In this document: positions 1 to 6,559 of the stretch, in pieces
Position numbering within the stretch: position 1 is the stretch's first letter
Layout of the letters: every line of letters starts with the position of its first letter
From: Rhodoferax sp.
GTDB taxonomy: Bacteria; Pseudomonadota; Gammaproteobacteria; Burkholderiales; Burkholderiaceae_C
Assembly: GCA_021731215.1 (NCBI GenBank)
Contig: JAKFXU010000356.1
Span: forward strand, 1-10,906
DNA: 10,906 nucleotides
Direction of reading: 5' to 3'
Program-made: the position numbers and the translations under genes
Notes under the pieces: model-generated
Databases searched by the model: none
Told to the model about the DNA's origin: nothing
What the model saw: only the letters and a program-made list of their open reading frames with translations

Positions 1-405
1 GAGTTGTTCAATGCGCTTGTGCTGTGCGCCGGGCAGGCTGACGCGCTCCAGCATCTCGCCCACGCGGCGCTTGATCTCGGCGCCGGGCACGCCACGGCGC
101 GCCAGGCCGTAGCCGACGTTGTCGCCGACCGACATCATGGGAAACAGCGCCAGATGCTGAAACACCATGTTGACCGGGCGCTTGTTCGGTGGCACGCCGG
201 CCATCGGCTGGCCGCCGATGCGGATGTCGCCGCGATCCGGGTTCAAAAACCCGGCAATGATGCGCAGCAGGGTCGTCTTGCCGCAGCCCGAGGGCCCCAG
301 AATGGAGAAGAAACTGCCGTGCGCGACGTTGAAGGACAAATCGTCCACGGCGACAAAGTCGCCATAGCGTTTGCCCACATTCGAGGCTTCCAGGTCAGAG
401 GGCAC
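1..405 (-). CDS. PotA-type ABC transporter ATP-binding subunit (5' part only; continues beyond the left edge)
   Basis: This is the N-terminal portion of an ABC ATPase, energising subunit of an importer at the inner face of the cytoplasmic membrane. The reading frame shows the usual opening beta-strands (SNVGKRYGDFVAVDDLSF), a perfect Walker A motif GPSGCGKTT near residues 37-45, then LLRIIAGF and a Q-loop segment FQHLALFPMMSVGDNVGYGL. The LSGGQ signature, Walker B and any C-terminal TOBE domain lie outside the window. The FQ.LALFP pattern is typical of the spermidine/putrescine, thiamine and iron (PotA/FbpC) branch. It follows the binding-protein gene on the same strand, so the two are very probably one operon. 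The start is uncertain. A GTG at 405 gives a conventional short N-terminus, while a TTG at 447, 13 nt after the binding-protein stop, would add 14 residues. Neither has a good Shine-Dalgarno sequence. Translational coupling to the preceding gene is plausible. Confidence 0.88.
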   Translation of the reverse strand, partial: MPSDLEASNVGKRYGDFVAVDDLSFNVAHGSFFSILGPSGCGKTTLLRIIAGFLNPDRGDIRIGGQPMAGVPPNKRPVNMVFQHLALFPMMSVGDNVGYGLARRGVPGAEIKRRVGEMLERVSLPGAQHKRIEQL

Positions 406-460
406 CGCCCCCGCGGCGCAAGGCGGCGTCGCGTCGCTTGAACTCAACCTGGCGCCGTTT

Positions 461-1528
461 TCAGTTGGCGGCCTTGATGCGGTCAAGCACGCGCCCTTCG
501 ATTTCTTCAATGCCGGCCGGCACCGCCGGGTACCACTTCACGTTTTTCAACGCTGCGTCAGAGAAGCTGGCGGCAAACTGGGTCTTGAGTTTGGCGTCCA
601 TCAGCAGGTCGGCGCCCTTGGAGGCGGTGAAGTTGCCGGCTGATTTGGCAACCCGGGCCGCTATCTCGGGGCGCATGTTGAAGTTGATCCAGGCATAGGC
701 CGCCGCGTCATTTTTGCCTTTGGCTGGAAGGGCAAAGGTGTCAATCCAGCCCAGGGCGCCCGATTTGGGGGCAATGAACTGGATTTCGGCTTTTTCGCCG
801 TTGAGTTTCCAGCCGCCGGTGTCCCACATCATGGCGCCGACAATTTCACCGGTGCGCATGCCGTTGAGCAACTGGTCCTTGTTGTCCCAGAAGAACTTGA
901 GATTGCCCTTGCAGGCCATCATGGTCTTGCCGACCTCGTCCATCAGCGCGCCATAGGCTTTGGCGTCGCTGTAGAGCGCAAACGGGTCTTTGCCGGAAGC
1001 GAATGCGAACGCCAGCAGCGTCGGGCGTTTCAGGCGCACGGCGGTTTTGCCCTTGACGTCGGCGCGGCACAGATCAGGATAATCGGCCATTTTGGTGAGC
1101 TTGGTGTTGACCACCAGGCCATCGGTGCCCCAGATGTGCGGCAGCCCGTAAACCTTGCCCGCCAGCGTGGTGTTCTTCTTGGTCGCCTCCAGCATCGAGG
1201 GGATGAACAGCTCGGCCTTGAGCTTGCTCAAATCCATCGGTTTGTAAATGCCGAATTCCTGCTGCGGCCCGGTGATGCGGTCCTGCGAGGGCTGAGCCAG
1301 ATCAAAGCCCGCCCCTGCGGTAGCACGCAGTTTGGAGATCATCTCTTCATTGTTGGAGAGCGTTAGCTCCACCTTGTAGCCGCTTTCCTTCTCAAACTGC
1401 GCGACCACATCGGCCGGGGCGTAGTCGGCCCAGGTCAGCAGTCGAAGTGTTTTCTCCTGCGCCAGCGCGGAGCCAGCCACGCCGAGTGCGACAATGCCTG
1501 CGGCAATGAGGCTAAGTTGAGCTTTCAT
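461..1528 (-). CDS. Periplasmic spermidine/putrescine-type (PotD/PotF family) substrate-binding protein
   Basis: This is a 355-residue extracellular solute-binding protein that would deliver a small cationic or amine-like ligand to an ABC importer in the periplasm. Residues 1-23 are a classic Sec signal peptide: a lysine, a long hydrophobic stretch and an ALA-Q cleavage site. The mature protein opens with TLRLLTWADYAP, the first ligand-pocket strand of the PotD/PotF family, whose WxxY residues pack against the polyamine in known structures. Further family landmarks are YGLPHIWGTDGLVVN, MMWDTGGW and WIDTFALPAKGKNDAAAYAWINF. I chose the start at 1528 and not the upstream ATG at 1600, because an AAGGA ribosome-binding site sits about 8 nt before it and the signal peptide begins there. 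The ABC ATPase gene follows directly. A copy of a conserved regulatory site found upstream of the permease operon lies 193 nt upstream. The ligand cannot be read from sequence: polyamine is the family default, but co-regulation suggests an ethanolamine-related amine. Length is normal for the family. Confidence 0.93.
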   Translation of the reverse strand: MKAQLSLIAAGIVALGVAGSALAQEKTLRLLTWADYAPADVVAQFEKESGYKVELTLSNNEEMISKLRATAGAGFDLAQPSQDRITGPQQEFGIYKPMDLSKLKAELFIPSMLEATKKNTTLAGKVYGLPHIWGTDGLVVNTKLTKMADYPDLCRADVKGKTAVRLKRPTLLAFAFASGKDPFALYSDAKAYGALMDEVGKTMMACKGNLKFFWDNKDQLLNGMRTGEIVGAMMWDTGGWKLNGEKAEIQFIAPKSGALGWIDTFALPAKGKNDAAAYAWINFNMRPEIAARVAKSAGNFTASKGADLLMDAKLKTQFAASFSDAALKNVKWYPAVPAGIEEIEGRVLDRIKAAN

Positions 1529-1624
1529 GCTTGTTTCCTTGAAAAAGTGGGACCGGAATGAGTCAGGGTCAGGACGACCCATCGACTGGGAAGAGTACAT
1601 CGGCTGTATGACAGATGAATATCA

Positions 1625-1653
1625 TTTCTATGACGAACCAAGTGTTTATTCAA
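1625..1653 (-). promoter_or_regulatory. Candidate sigma-70 promoter of the ABC transporter operon
   Basis: Reading the minus strand, TTGAAT (1653-1648) and TAGAAA (1630-1625) are separated by exactly 17 nt, giving 4 of 6 matches to each consensus hexamer. It lies in an AT-richer patch of the 288-bp gap between the aldehyde dehydrogenase and the binding-protein gene. The resulting leader would be about 90 nt. The conserved repeat at 1721-1763 lies about 70 nt upstream of the -35, a distance compatible with activator binding plus looping or contact. The assignment is by eye and no start site is known. Confidence 0.4.
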
Positions 1654-1720
1654 TAGGGTAAATCCTTATCGGGCCGGCCTGTGTGTGCGGCCAGCGTTGG
1701 GCGTTGACGCGGGTGGCTGA

Positions 1721-1763
1721 CATCGTATGAACGCAAGGCGCGCTTGCCTATCCCAAATCGGCA
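1721..1763 (-). promoter_or_regulatory. Conserved putative operator, copy A (upstream of the ABC transporter genes)
   Basis: This block repeats the sequence found at 8077-8119 upstream of the permease operon. On the plus strand it reads CAT-N-GTATGAAC, 9 poorly conserved bases, then 22 identical bases (1742-1763) centred on the imperfect palindrome TGCCTAT-N5-ATCGGCA (1745-1763, 6 of 7 arm positions paired). Both copies lie in non-coding DNA and precede minus-strand genes in the same orientation. Two conserved parts separated by a fixed, variable-sequence spacer are what a two-helix AraC-family protein would recognise, and such a gene is next door at 8216. Assigning it to that regulator is inference. 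Confidence 0.7.
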
Positions 1764-1816
1764 CATCCACCAAAGCCAAAGCTCAAGTCCAGGCCCGGAC
1801 CACCATTGCCAGCGCG

Positions 1817-3190
1817 TCAGGGCTGGCGCAGGTGCCAGGCTTTCGGACGCGTGAACGCCTGAATGCCGTAGGTCGACAGCGTCAGGCCGACGCCCGAATC
1901 ACCATGGCCGCTCCAGGGCAGGCGCGGGCTGACGCGGTCGCAGCAGTTCCAGTAGACGCTGCCGGCCTTGAGCTGCGCCAGCAAGCCTTTGGCGCGCGCT
2001 TCATCGGGCGTGAACACGCCGGCGGTGAGGCCATAGCGGGTGTCGTTCATGAGCCTGAGCGCCTCTTCATCGCTGGCTACTTTCTGGATGCCGATGATGG
2101 GGCCGAAGCTCTCCTCGCGCATCAGCGCCATGCTGTGGTTGACGTTGACAAACACGGTCGGTGCGTACCAGTTGCCGGGGCCGCTCAGGCGCTGGCCGCC
2201 GGTCAGCAGGGTGGCGCCCTTGGCTTTGGCGTCAAGCACCTGGGCGTCGAGCACATCGAGCTGGGGCGCGCGCGTGATGGCGCCGATGTAAGTGTCCTGC
2301 GCTGCCGGGTCGCCGACCTTGAAGCCGGCCACCGTGGCCATGAAGGCGGCCACAAAGGCATCGTGAATTTTCTCGTGCACATAGATGCGCTCGACCGAGC
2401 AGCAGCTTTGGCCGCTGTTGTACATGGCGCCGTCGGCCAGCGACTCGGCCGCCAGTTGCGGGTCGGCATCGTCGCACACATAGGTCGGGTCCTTGCCGCC
2501 CAGCTCCAACTGCAGCTTGACCAGGCGCGGGCCCATGGCCTGCGCAATCCTGGCGCCGGTGGCGTAGGAGCCGGTGAAGAACAGGCCGTCAATGTTCTGC
2601 GCCTGCAGCGCGGCGCCGACCTCGCCGCCGCCGACCAGCGCGATGAAAACATCCTGGGGGATGCCGGCCGCGTGCAAGAGCCGCGCAATCGCCAGCCCGG
2701 TCAGGCTGGCGTATTCGGACGGCTTGTAGAGCACCGCGTTGCCGGTCAGCAGCGCCGGCACAAAGACATTGGCGCCGACAAACCAGGGGTAATTCCAGGC
2801 CGAGATATTGGCCACCAGGCCCAGCGGCAGGTGCTCGATTTGCTCCGTCATGCCGCCCTCGGAAAAGACGGTCTCGGTGGCCAGTTGCGCCTCCACCTCT
2901 TGGAGAAAGAAGTCGATGCGCCCGAGCAGGCCGTTGAGCTCATTGCGTGACATCTTGATCGGCTTGCCGGTCTCTTGGGTCATGATGGCGGCGAGCTCGT
3001 CCAGCTCGGCGGCCACTGCCTTGGCAAAGCGTTCAATGCAGGCCTTGCGCTGCGGCAGGGGCACGGCTTGCCAAAGGGGTTGCGCCGCGCGCGCCTGCGC
3101 CGCTTTGGCGGCGACTGAATTGGCATTGTCAGCGGGCAACTGCGTGATCAGGGCGCCGGTGGCGGGGTTGTGGATGGCAAGTGTGCTCAT
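1817..3190 (-). CDS. NAD(P)-dependent aldehyde dehydrogenase
   Basis: This is a 457-residue cytoplasmic aldehyde dehydrogenase that oxidises an aldehyde to the carboxylate. All family landmarks are present: oxyanion Asn133 in NISAWNYPW, cofactor Lys156 in YKPSE, the Rossmann stretch FFTGSYATG around 205-212, general base Glu229 in LELGGKDP, nucleophile Cys263 in NSGQSCCSVER, and the EESFGP motif around 359-364. The start ATG overlaps the stop of the upstream hydrolase gene by 4 nt (ATGA), so translation is probably coupled. It is the last gene of the five-gene operon. The context of glutamine-synthetase-like ligase, alcohol dehydrogenase and gamma-glutamyl hydrolase suggests that it oxidises a gamma-glutamyl-linked aminoaldehyde to gamma-glutamylglycine, a role analogous to PuuC. 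The motifs themselves only establish the family. A second cysteine directly follows the nucleophile, and another Cys-Cys pair occurs near residues 416-417. Confidence 0.95.
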   Translation of the reverse strand: MSTLAIHNPATGALITQLPADNANSVAAKAAQARAAQPLWQAVPLPQRKACIERFAKAVAAELDELAAIMTQETGKPIKMSRNELNGLLGRIDFFLQEVEAQLATETVFSEGGMTEQIEHLPLGLVANISAWNYPWFVGANVFVPALLTGNAVLYKPSEYASLTGLAIARLLHAAGIPQDVFIALVGGGEVGAALQAQNIDGLFFTGSYATGARIAQAMGPRLVKLQLELGGKDPTYVCDDADPQLAAESLADGAMYNSGQSCCSVERIYVHEKIHDAFVAAFMATVAGFKVGDPAAQDTYIGAITRAPQLDVLDAQVLDAKAKGATLLTGGQRLSGPGNWYAPTVFVNVNHSMALMREESFGPIIGIQKVASDEEALRLMNDTRYGLTAGVFTPDEARAKGLLAQLKAGSVYWNCCDRVSPRLPWSGHGDSGVGLTLSTYGIQAFTRPKAWHLRQP

Positions 3191-3987
3191 GGGGTCTGTC
3201 CGGTTTGGGTTCGGGCCGCTTGCGCCGCCGCTAGAAAATCATGCAGCAGGGGGCTGTCGTCGAGCGTGCCCAGCTCGGGGCGGTGAAATTCGGGGTGCCA
3301 CTGCACCGCCGCCACATAGGCCGCGCCGGTGTGGCGGATGGCCTCGATCATGCCGTCGTCCGGGCAGCGCGCTTCCACCACAAACCCAGGCGCCAGGTCC
3401 TTGATGCCCTGGTGGTGGATGCTGTTGATCTTGTGGCTGCTAGCGCCGGCCAGCAGCTCGGCGAGACGGGTGTGCGGCACCAGCTCCAACTGGTGAAAGT
3501 TGTAGTCGTAGCTTTCGGCATTGCGGTGCACCAGTGCTTCGGGCCGCTGCGTGCCAATGTCCTGGTACAGCGTGCCGCCAAAGGCGACGTTGATCAGTTG
3601 CAGGCCGCGGCAGACACCAAACACCGGCTTGCCGGCCGCGACAAAGGCCTTGACCAGCGCTTGCTCGTATTCGTCGCGGATGCGGTCGCCGCTCCAGTGC
3701 GCTTGCAGCGGCTGCTCGCCGTAGCTGCCGGGCCAGACATCGGCGCCGCCATGCAGCACCAGGCCGTCGAGCCAGTGGGCGTAGTCGTCAAAGTGAACCT
3801 CGCCCGGCGCCGCTTCGCCAGCGGGCGAGGGGATCATGACCGCCAGCGCGCCGGCCGCCATGACCCAGTGCGCCATCGACTGCTCAAGGTATTGCAGCGT
3901 TTTTTTGGCGAACACCGAGCGCGCCGGGTCCGGATGCAAAAAGCAGGCGCTGATGCCGATTTTGAGGCGTGATGCTGGCTCCGTCAT
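3187..3987 (-). CDS. Peptidase C26 / PuuD-like gamma-glutamyl hydrolase (class-I glutamine amidotransferase fold)
   Basis: This 266-residue protein is a stand-alone class-I glutamine amidotransferase-like hydrolase of the C26 family, which cleaves gamma-glutamyl amide bonds and releases glutamate. The nucleophile elbow is FGVCRGLQLINV with Cys126. The rest of the triad is His231 and Glu233 in AVQWHPEF. LVLHGGADVWPGSYG (77-90), the SIHHQGIKDL segment (189-198) and the opening IGISACF strand also match PuuD-type enzymes. There is no synthetase domain, so it is a hydrolase and not an ammonia-channelling subunit. Its start lies 2 nt after the alcohol dehydrogenase stop, and its stop overlaps the aldehyde dehydrogenase start. 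In this operon it is the expected last catalytic step, splitting gamma-glutamylglycine or another gamma-glutamyl amine product and regenerating the glutamate used by the ligase. The exact substrate is inference from neighbours. Confidence 0.93.
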   Translation of the reverse strand: MTEPASRLKIGISACFLHPDPARSVFAKKTLQYLEQSMAHWVMAAGALAVMIPSPAGEAAPGEVHFDDYAHWLDGLVLHGGADVWPGSYGEQPLQAHWSGDRIRDEYEQALVKAFVAAGKPVFGVCRGLQLINVAFGGTLYQDIGTQRPEALVHRNAESYDYNFHQLELVPHTRLAELLAGASSHKINSIHHQGIKDLAPGFVVEARCPDDGMIEAIRHTGAAYVAAVQWHPEFHRPELGTLDDSPLLHDFLAAAQAARTQTGQTP

Positions 3988-3989
3988 GG

Positions 3990-5123
3990 CTACATGGCCG
4001 CTTTGAACAGCGCCTCAAAGTCCGCCGCGCTGCAAGGGCGGGGATTGGTCTGGTGGCAGATATCCGCCGTGGCAATGGCCACCAGCCGTGACAGATGTTC
4101 GGGCTTCACGCCATGCGCGGCCAGGCCACCGCTGATGCCCACGCTTTGCTTGAGCTGCTTGAGCCAGGGCACAAAAGCGAGCCCGCCACCGCTCACCCGG
4201 CAGACGTGCGCCAACTCGTCAAACTTGGATGGCGCGGCCGAGAAATTCCAGGCCATCACGCTGTCGATCATCAGCGCGTTGGCCAGGCCATGGTGCAGGT
4301 CGCACGCCGCACCCAGCGCATGGGCGCAGGAGTGCACCGCGCCCAGGTCCTTCTGGAACGCGATGGCCCCCATCATGGACGCCATCATCATGTTAGCGCG
4401 CGCCTGCAGGTTGGCGGGCTCGCGCACGGCGCTCAGCAGGGCGCTAGCGGCGATGCGCGTGCCTTCGAGCGCAATGCCATCGCACAGCGGGTGGTAGGCC
4501 GGTGACAGGTAGCTTTCGATGTTGTGCGTCAGCGCGTCCATGCCGGTGGCGGCGGTGATCGACGGTGGCAGACCGAGCGTCAGTTCCGGATCGGCAAACA
4601 CCACTTTGGCCAGGATCTTGGGGCTGAACACCACGCGTTTCAAATGGCTGTCGTTCTCGCTGACCACGCTGGAACGGCCGACCTCGGAGCCGGTGCCCGA
4701 GGTGGTGGGCAGTGCCACAAAATACGGCAACCCGTTCACGATCGGACGCACCTGCGGGTGGTCCCACACGTATTCCAGAATATCGCCCGCGTGCGTGGCG
4801 GCCACGCCCACCACCTTGGCCACGTCGAGCGCGGCGCCGCCACCAAAACCGATGATGCAGTCGGCCTGGTGCGCCTTGAAGGCGGCCGCGCCCGCCATCA
4901 CCTGGCTGCAGGTCGGGTTGCCAAAGACACCCGAGAACACGGCCACCTCCAGCCCGTTCAGATGGCTTTTGAATTCGGCCAGCAGCGGCAGTGCGGCCAG
5001 CCCCCGGTCGGTGACGATCAGCGGGCGCTGGCAGCCCACGTCCAGCAAATGCGCCGCCACCAGTTGGCGCGCGCCGGCGCCAAACTTGATGGCGGTGGGG
5101 AAGGAGAAATTGGTGATGGTCAT
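3990..5123 (-). CDS. Iron-containing (group III) alcohol dehydrogenase
   Basis: This 377-residue cytoplasmic NAD(P)-dependent alcohol dehydrogenase belongs to the Fe-ADH family (FucO, AdhE C-terminus, YiaY). The nucleotide-binding motif is GFGGGAALDVAK (92-103), followed by LPTTSGTGSEV (139-148). The four metal ligands seen in FucO align at the same spacing: Asp196 and His200 in GMDALTHNIESY, His264 in GAVHSCAH and His278 in LHHG. His268 corresponds to the conserved catalytic-site histidine. It starts 6 nt after the synthetase stop and ends 2 nt before the hydrolase start, so it is an integral operon member. The putrescine Puu pathway uses an amine oxidase or aminotransferase-type step instead. 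An alcohol dehydrogenase here points to a hydroxylated amine such as ethanolamine, whose gamma-glutamyl adduct keeps a free terminal alcohol. Substrate assignment is inference; family assignment is firm. Confidence 0.94.
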   Translation of the reverse strand: MTITNFSFPTAIKFGAGARQLVAAHLLDVGCQRPLIVTDRGLAALPLLAEFKSHLNGLEVAVFSGVFGNPTCSQVMAGAAAFKAHQADCIIGFGGGAALDVAKVVGVAATHAGDILEYVWDHPQVRPIVNGLPYFVALPTTSGTGSEVGRSSVVSENDSHLKRVVFSPKILAKVVFADPELTLGLPPSITAATGMDALTHNIESYLSPAYHPLCDGIALEGTRIAASALLSAVREPANLQARANMMMASMMGAIAFQKDLGAVHSCAHALGAACDLHHGLANALMIDSVMAWNFSAAPSKFDELAHVCRVSGGGLAFVPWLKQLKQSVGISGGLAAHGVKPEHLSRLVAIATADICHQTNPRPCSAADFEALFKAAM

Positions 5124-5129
5124 GGTCGT

Positions 5130-6518
5130 TCAGATGATTTCAAAGTAGCGTTTCATTTCATAGTCGGTCACGGCGTCGAGCCACTGGCGCCACTCCCAGT
5201 CGCGGGTGGCGGCGAAGTGGTCGACAAAGCCGTCGCCGAGCCAGTCTCTGGCGATGCTTGACTGCGCAAAATTGCGCGTGGTTTCGATCAGGGTGCGCGG
5301 CGCACGGGGTATATTCTCGCCGCCCACGTTGGTGCCGGTGATTGGCGGCGCTGTCAACTTTAACCCCTTCTCCACGCCGTCCAGGCCAGCGGCAATGACA
5401 GCCGCCATCGCCAGGTAGGGATTGACATCGGCGCCGGGGCAGCGCGTCTCCAGCCGCGTCGATTTGGGGGTGTTGGCGATCACGCGAAAGCTGGCGGTGC
5501 GGTTGTCCATGCCCCAGGTCGGCTTGACCGGCGCCCAGAAACCGTCGACCAGGCGCTTGTAGCTGTTGATGGTGGGCCAGATAAGGGGCGCAAACTCCAT
5601 CATGCAAGCCACCTGGCCGGCCAGATAGCTCTCGAACAGCTTGCTCATCTTGCGCGGCTTCTTCGGGTCGTAAAACAGGTTGCTCTTGCCGTCGGACAGG
5701 CTCTGGTGAATATGGCCGCTGCAGCCCGGCAGTTGCTGATGCGGCTTGGCCATGAAGCTGGGCATGATGCCAAAGCGCGCGCCAATTTCCTTGACGCCGG
5801 TCTTGAACAAAATGGCGCGGTCGGCCTGCTCCAGCGCCTCGCTGAAGCCGATGGCGACCTCGTACACGCCGGGGCCGGTTTCGGTGTGCAGCCCCTCGAT
5901 GGGCACGCCGAAAGCCAGCATCTCGTCCATGATGGCGTTGACGAACTCGCGGTTCTGGTTCATGCGCAACAGCGAGTAGCCAAACATGCCGGGCGTCAGG
6001 CGCTCGGGCTCAACGCCTTTCTTGGCGGCCCAACTGTGCGGTGTTTCCAGGAAGTTGAACCATTCGAACTCCATGCCCGTCATCACCTTGAAACCCATTT
6101 TCTCGGCCCGCTTGAGCACGTGCTTGAGGGTCTGGCGCGGGCACTGCGCGTGCGCTGAGCCATCGCTGTTGACAAACTCGCCCAGAAAGAACGGCACCCC
6201 GGCGTCCCACGGCACCTGGCGCGCGCTGTTCAGATCGATCCGGGCCAGTGCGTCCGGAAAACCGTGCTGCCAGCCGGTGGCGCGGGTGTTGTCGTAGGTC
6301 ACGTCCATCATGTCCCAGCCCAGCACCACATCGCAAAAGCCGAAGCCGCCGCCCGGAATCGGTTCTGCTGCACCCAGAAATTTGTCGCGGTGCAAATACT
6401 TGCCGCGCAGAATGCCGTCGATGTCGCTCACCGCCACCTTGACTTTGCTGGCGTCGCCGCGTTTGAACTGGGTCAGGGCAGGGTGTTCGCCTGGGAGTTT
6501 TCTTTTTGATGTAACCAT
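5130..6518 (-). CDS. Glutamine-synthetase-family gamma-glutamylamide synthetase (probably gamma-glutamylethanolamide synthetase)
   Basis: This 462-residue protein has the glutamine synthetase fold and is expected to condense glutamate with an amine using ATP. Active-site signatures are clear: metal-binding Glu150 and Glu152 in GMEFEWF, Glu213 and Glu220 in HTETGPGVYE, ATP-site histidines 269 and 271 in GCSGHIHQS, NSYKRLVDGFWAP (318-330), substrate arginines in NRTASFRVI (339-347), and Glu357 in RLETRCPGADVNPYLAMAA. The region where housekeeping GlnA carries the adenylylated tyrosine (NLYDLPPEE type) instead reads NIPRAPRTLI, so adenylylation control is unlikely. Its operon, with an amine permease, a C26 gamma-glutamyl hydrolase and two dehydrogenases, argues for a catabolic amine ligase of the PuuA, IpuC or GlnA4 kind and not for ammonium assimilation. 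The ATG at 6518 is preceded by a C-rich stretch with no visible Shine-Dalgarno sequence, 41 nt after the permease stop. The N-terminus is therefore somewhat uncertain, although no better start is visible. Ethanolamine as substrate is inferred from the permease and regulator. Confidence 0.93.
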   Translation of the reverse strand: MVTSKRKLPGEHPALTQFKRGDASKVKVAVSDIDGILRGKYLHRDKFLGAAEPIPGGGFGFCDVVLGWDMMDVTYDNTRATGWQHGFPDALARIDLNSARQVPWDAGVPFFLGEFVNSDGSAHAQCPRQTLKHVLKRAEKMGFKVMTGMEFEWFNFLETPHSWAAKKGVEPERLTPGMFGYSLLRMNQNREFVNAIMDEMLAFGVPIEGLHTETGPGVYEVAIGFSEALEQADRAILFKTGVKEIGARFGIMPSFMAKPHQQLPGCSGHIHQSLSDGKSNLFYDPKKPRKMSKLFESYLAGQVACMMEFAPLIWPTINSYKRLVDGFWAPVKPTWGMDNRTASFRVIANTPKSTRLETRCPGADVNPYLAMAAVIAAGLDGVEKGLKLTAPPITGTNVGGENIPRAPRTLIETTRNFAQSSIARDWLGDGFVDHFAATRDWEWRQWLDAVTDYEMKRYFEII

Positions 6519-6559
6519 GGGGGGTGTATGCGGGGTTGAGTCAATAAAGGGGGCTCGCC

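Noticed and set aside
1529..1600. Upstream ATG extending the binding protein by 24 residues
   Set aside because: The extension places the signal peptide internally, and the ATG at 1528 has a good ribosome-binding site.
1727..2950. A 407-codon open frame on the plus strand opposite the aldehyde dehydrogenase
   Set aside because: The translation is low complexity (Ala, Gly, Arg, Val, His rich) with no motifs, while the opposite strand encodes a complete ALDH. It is an antisense shadow of GC-rich codon bias.
1817..6518. A putrescine (Puu) degradation operon as first reading of the enzyme set
   Set aside because: Synthetase, hydrolase and ALDH fit it, but there is no PuuB-like oxidase. An alcohol dehydrogenase, an Eat-like permease and an EutR-like regulator favour an amino-alcohol. 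It is kept as an alternative, not excluded.
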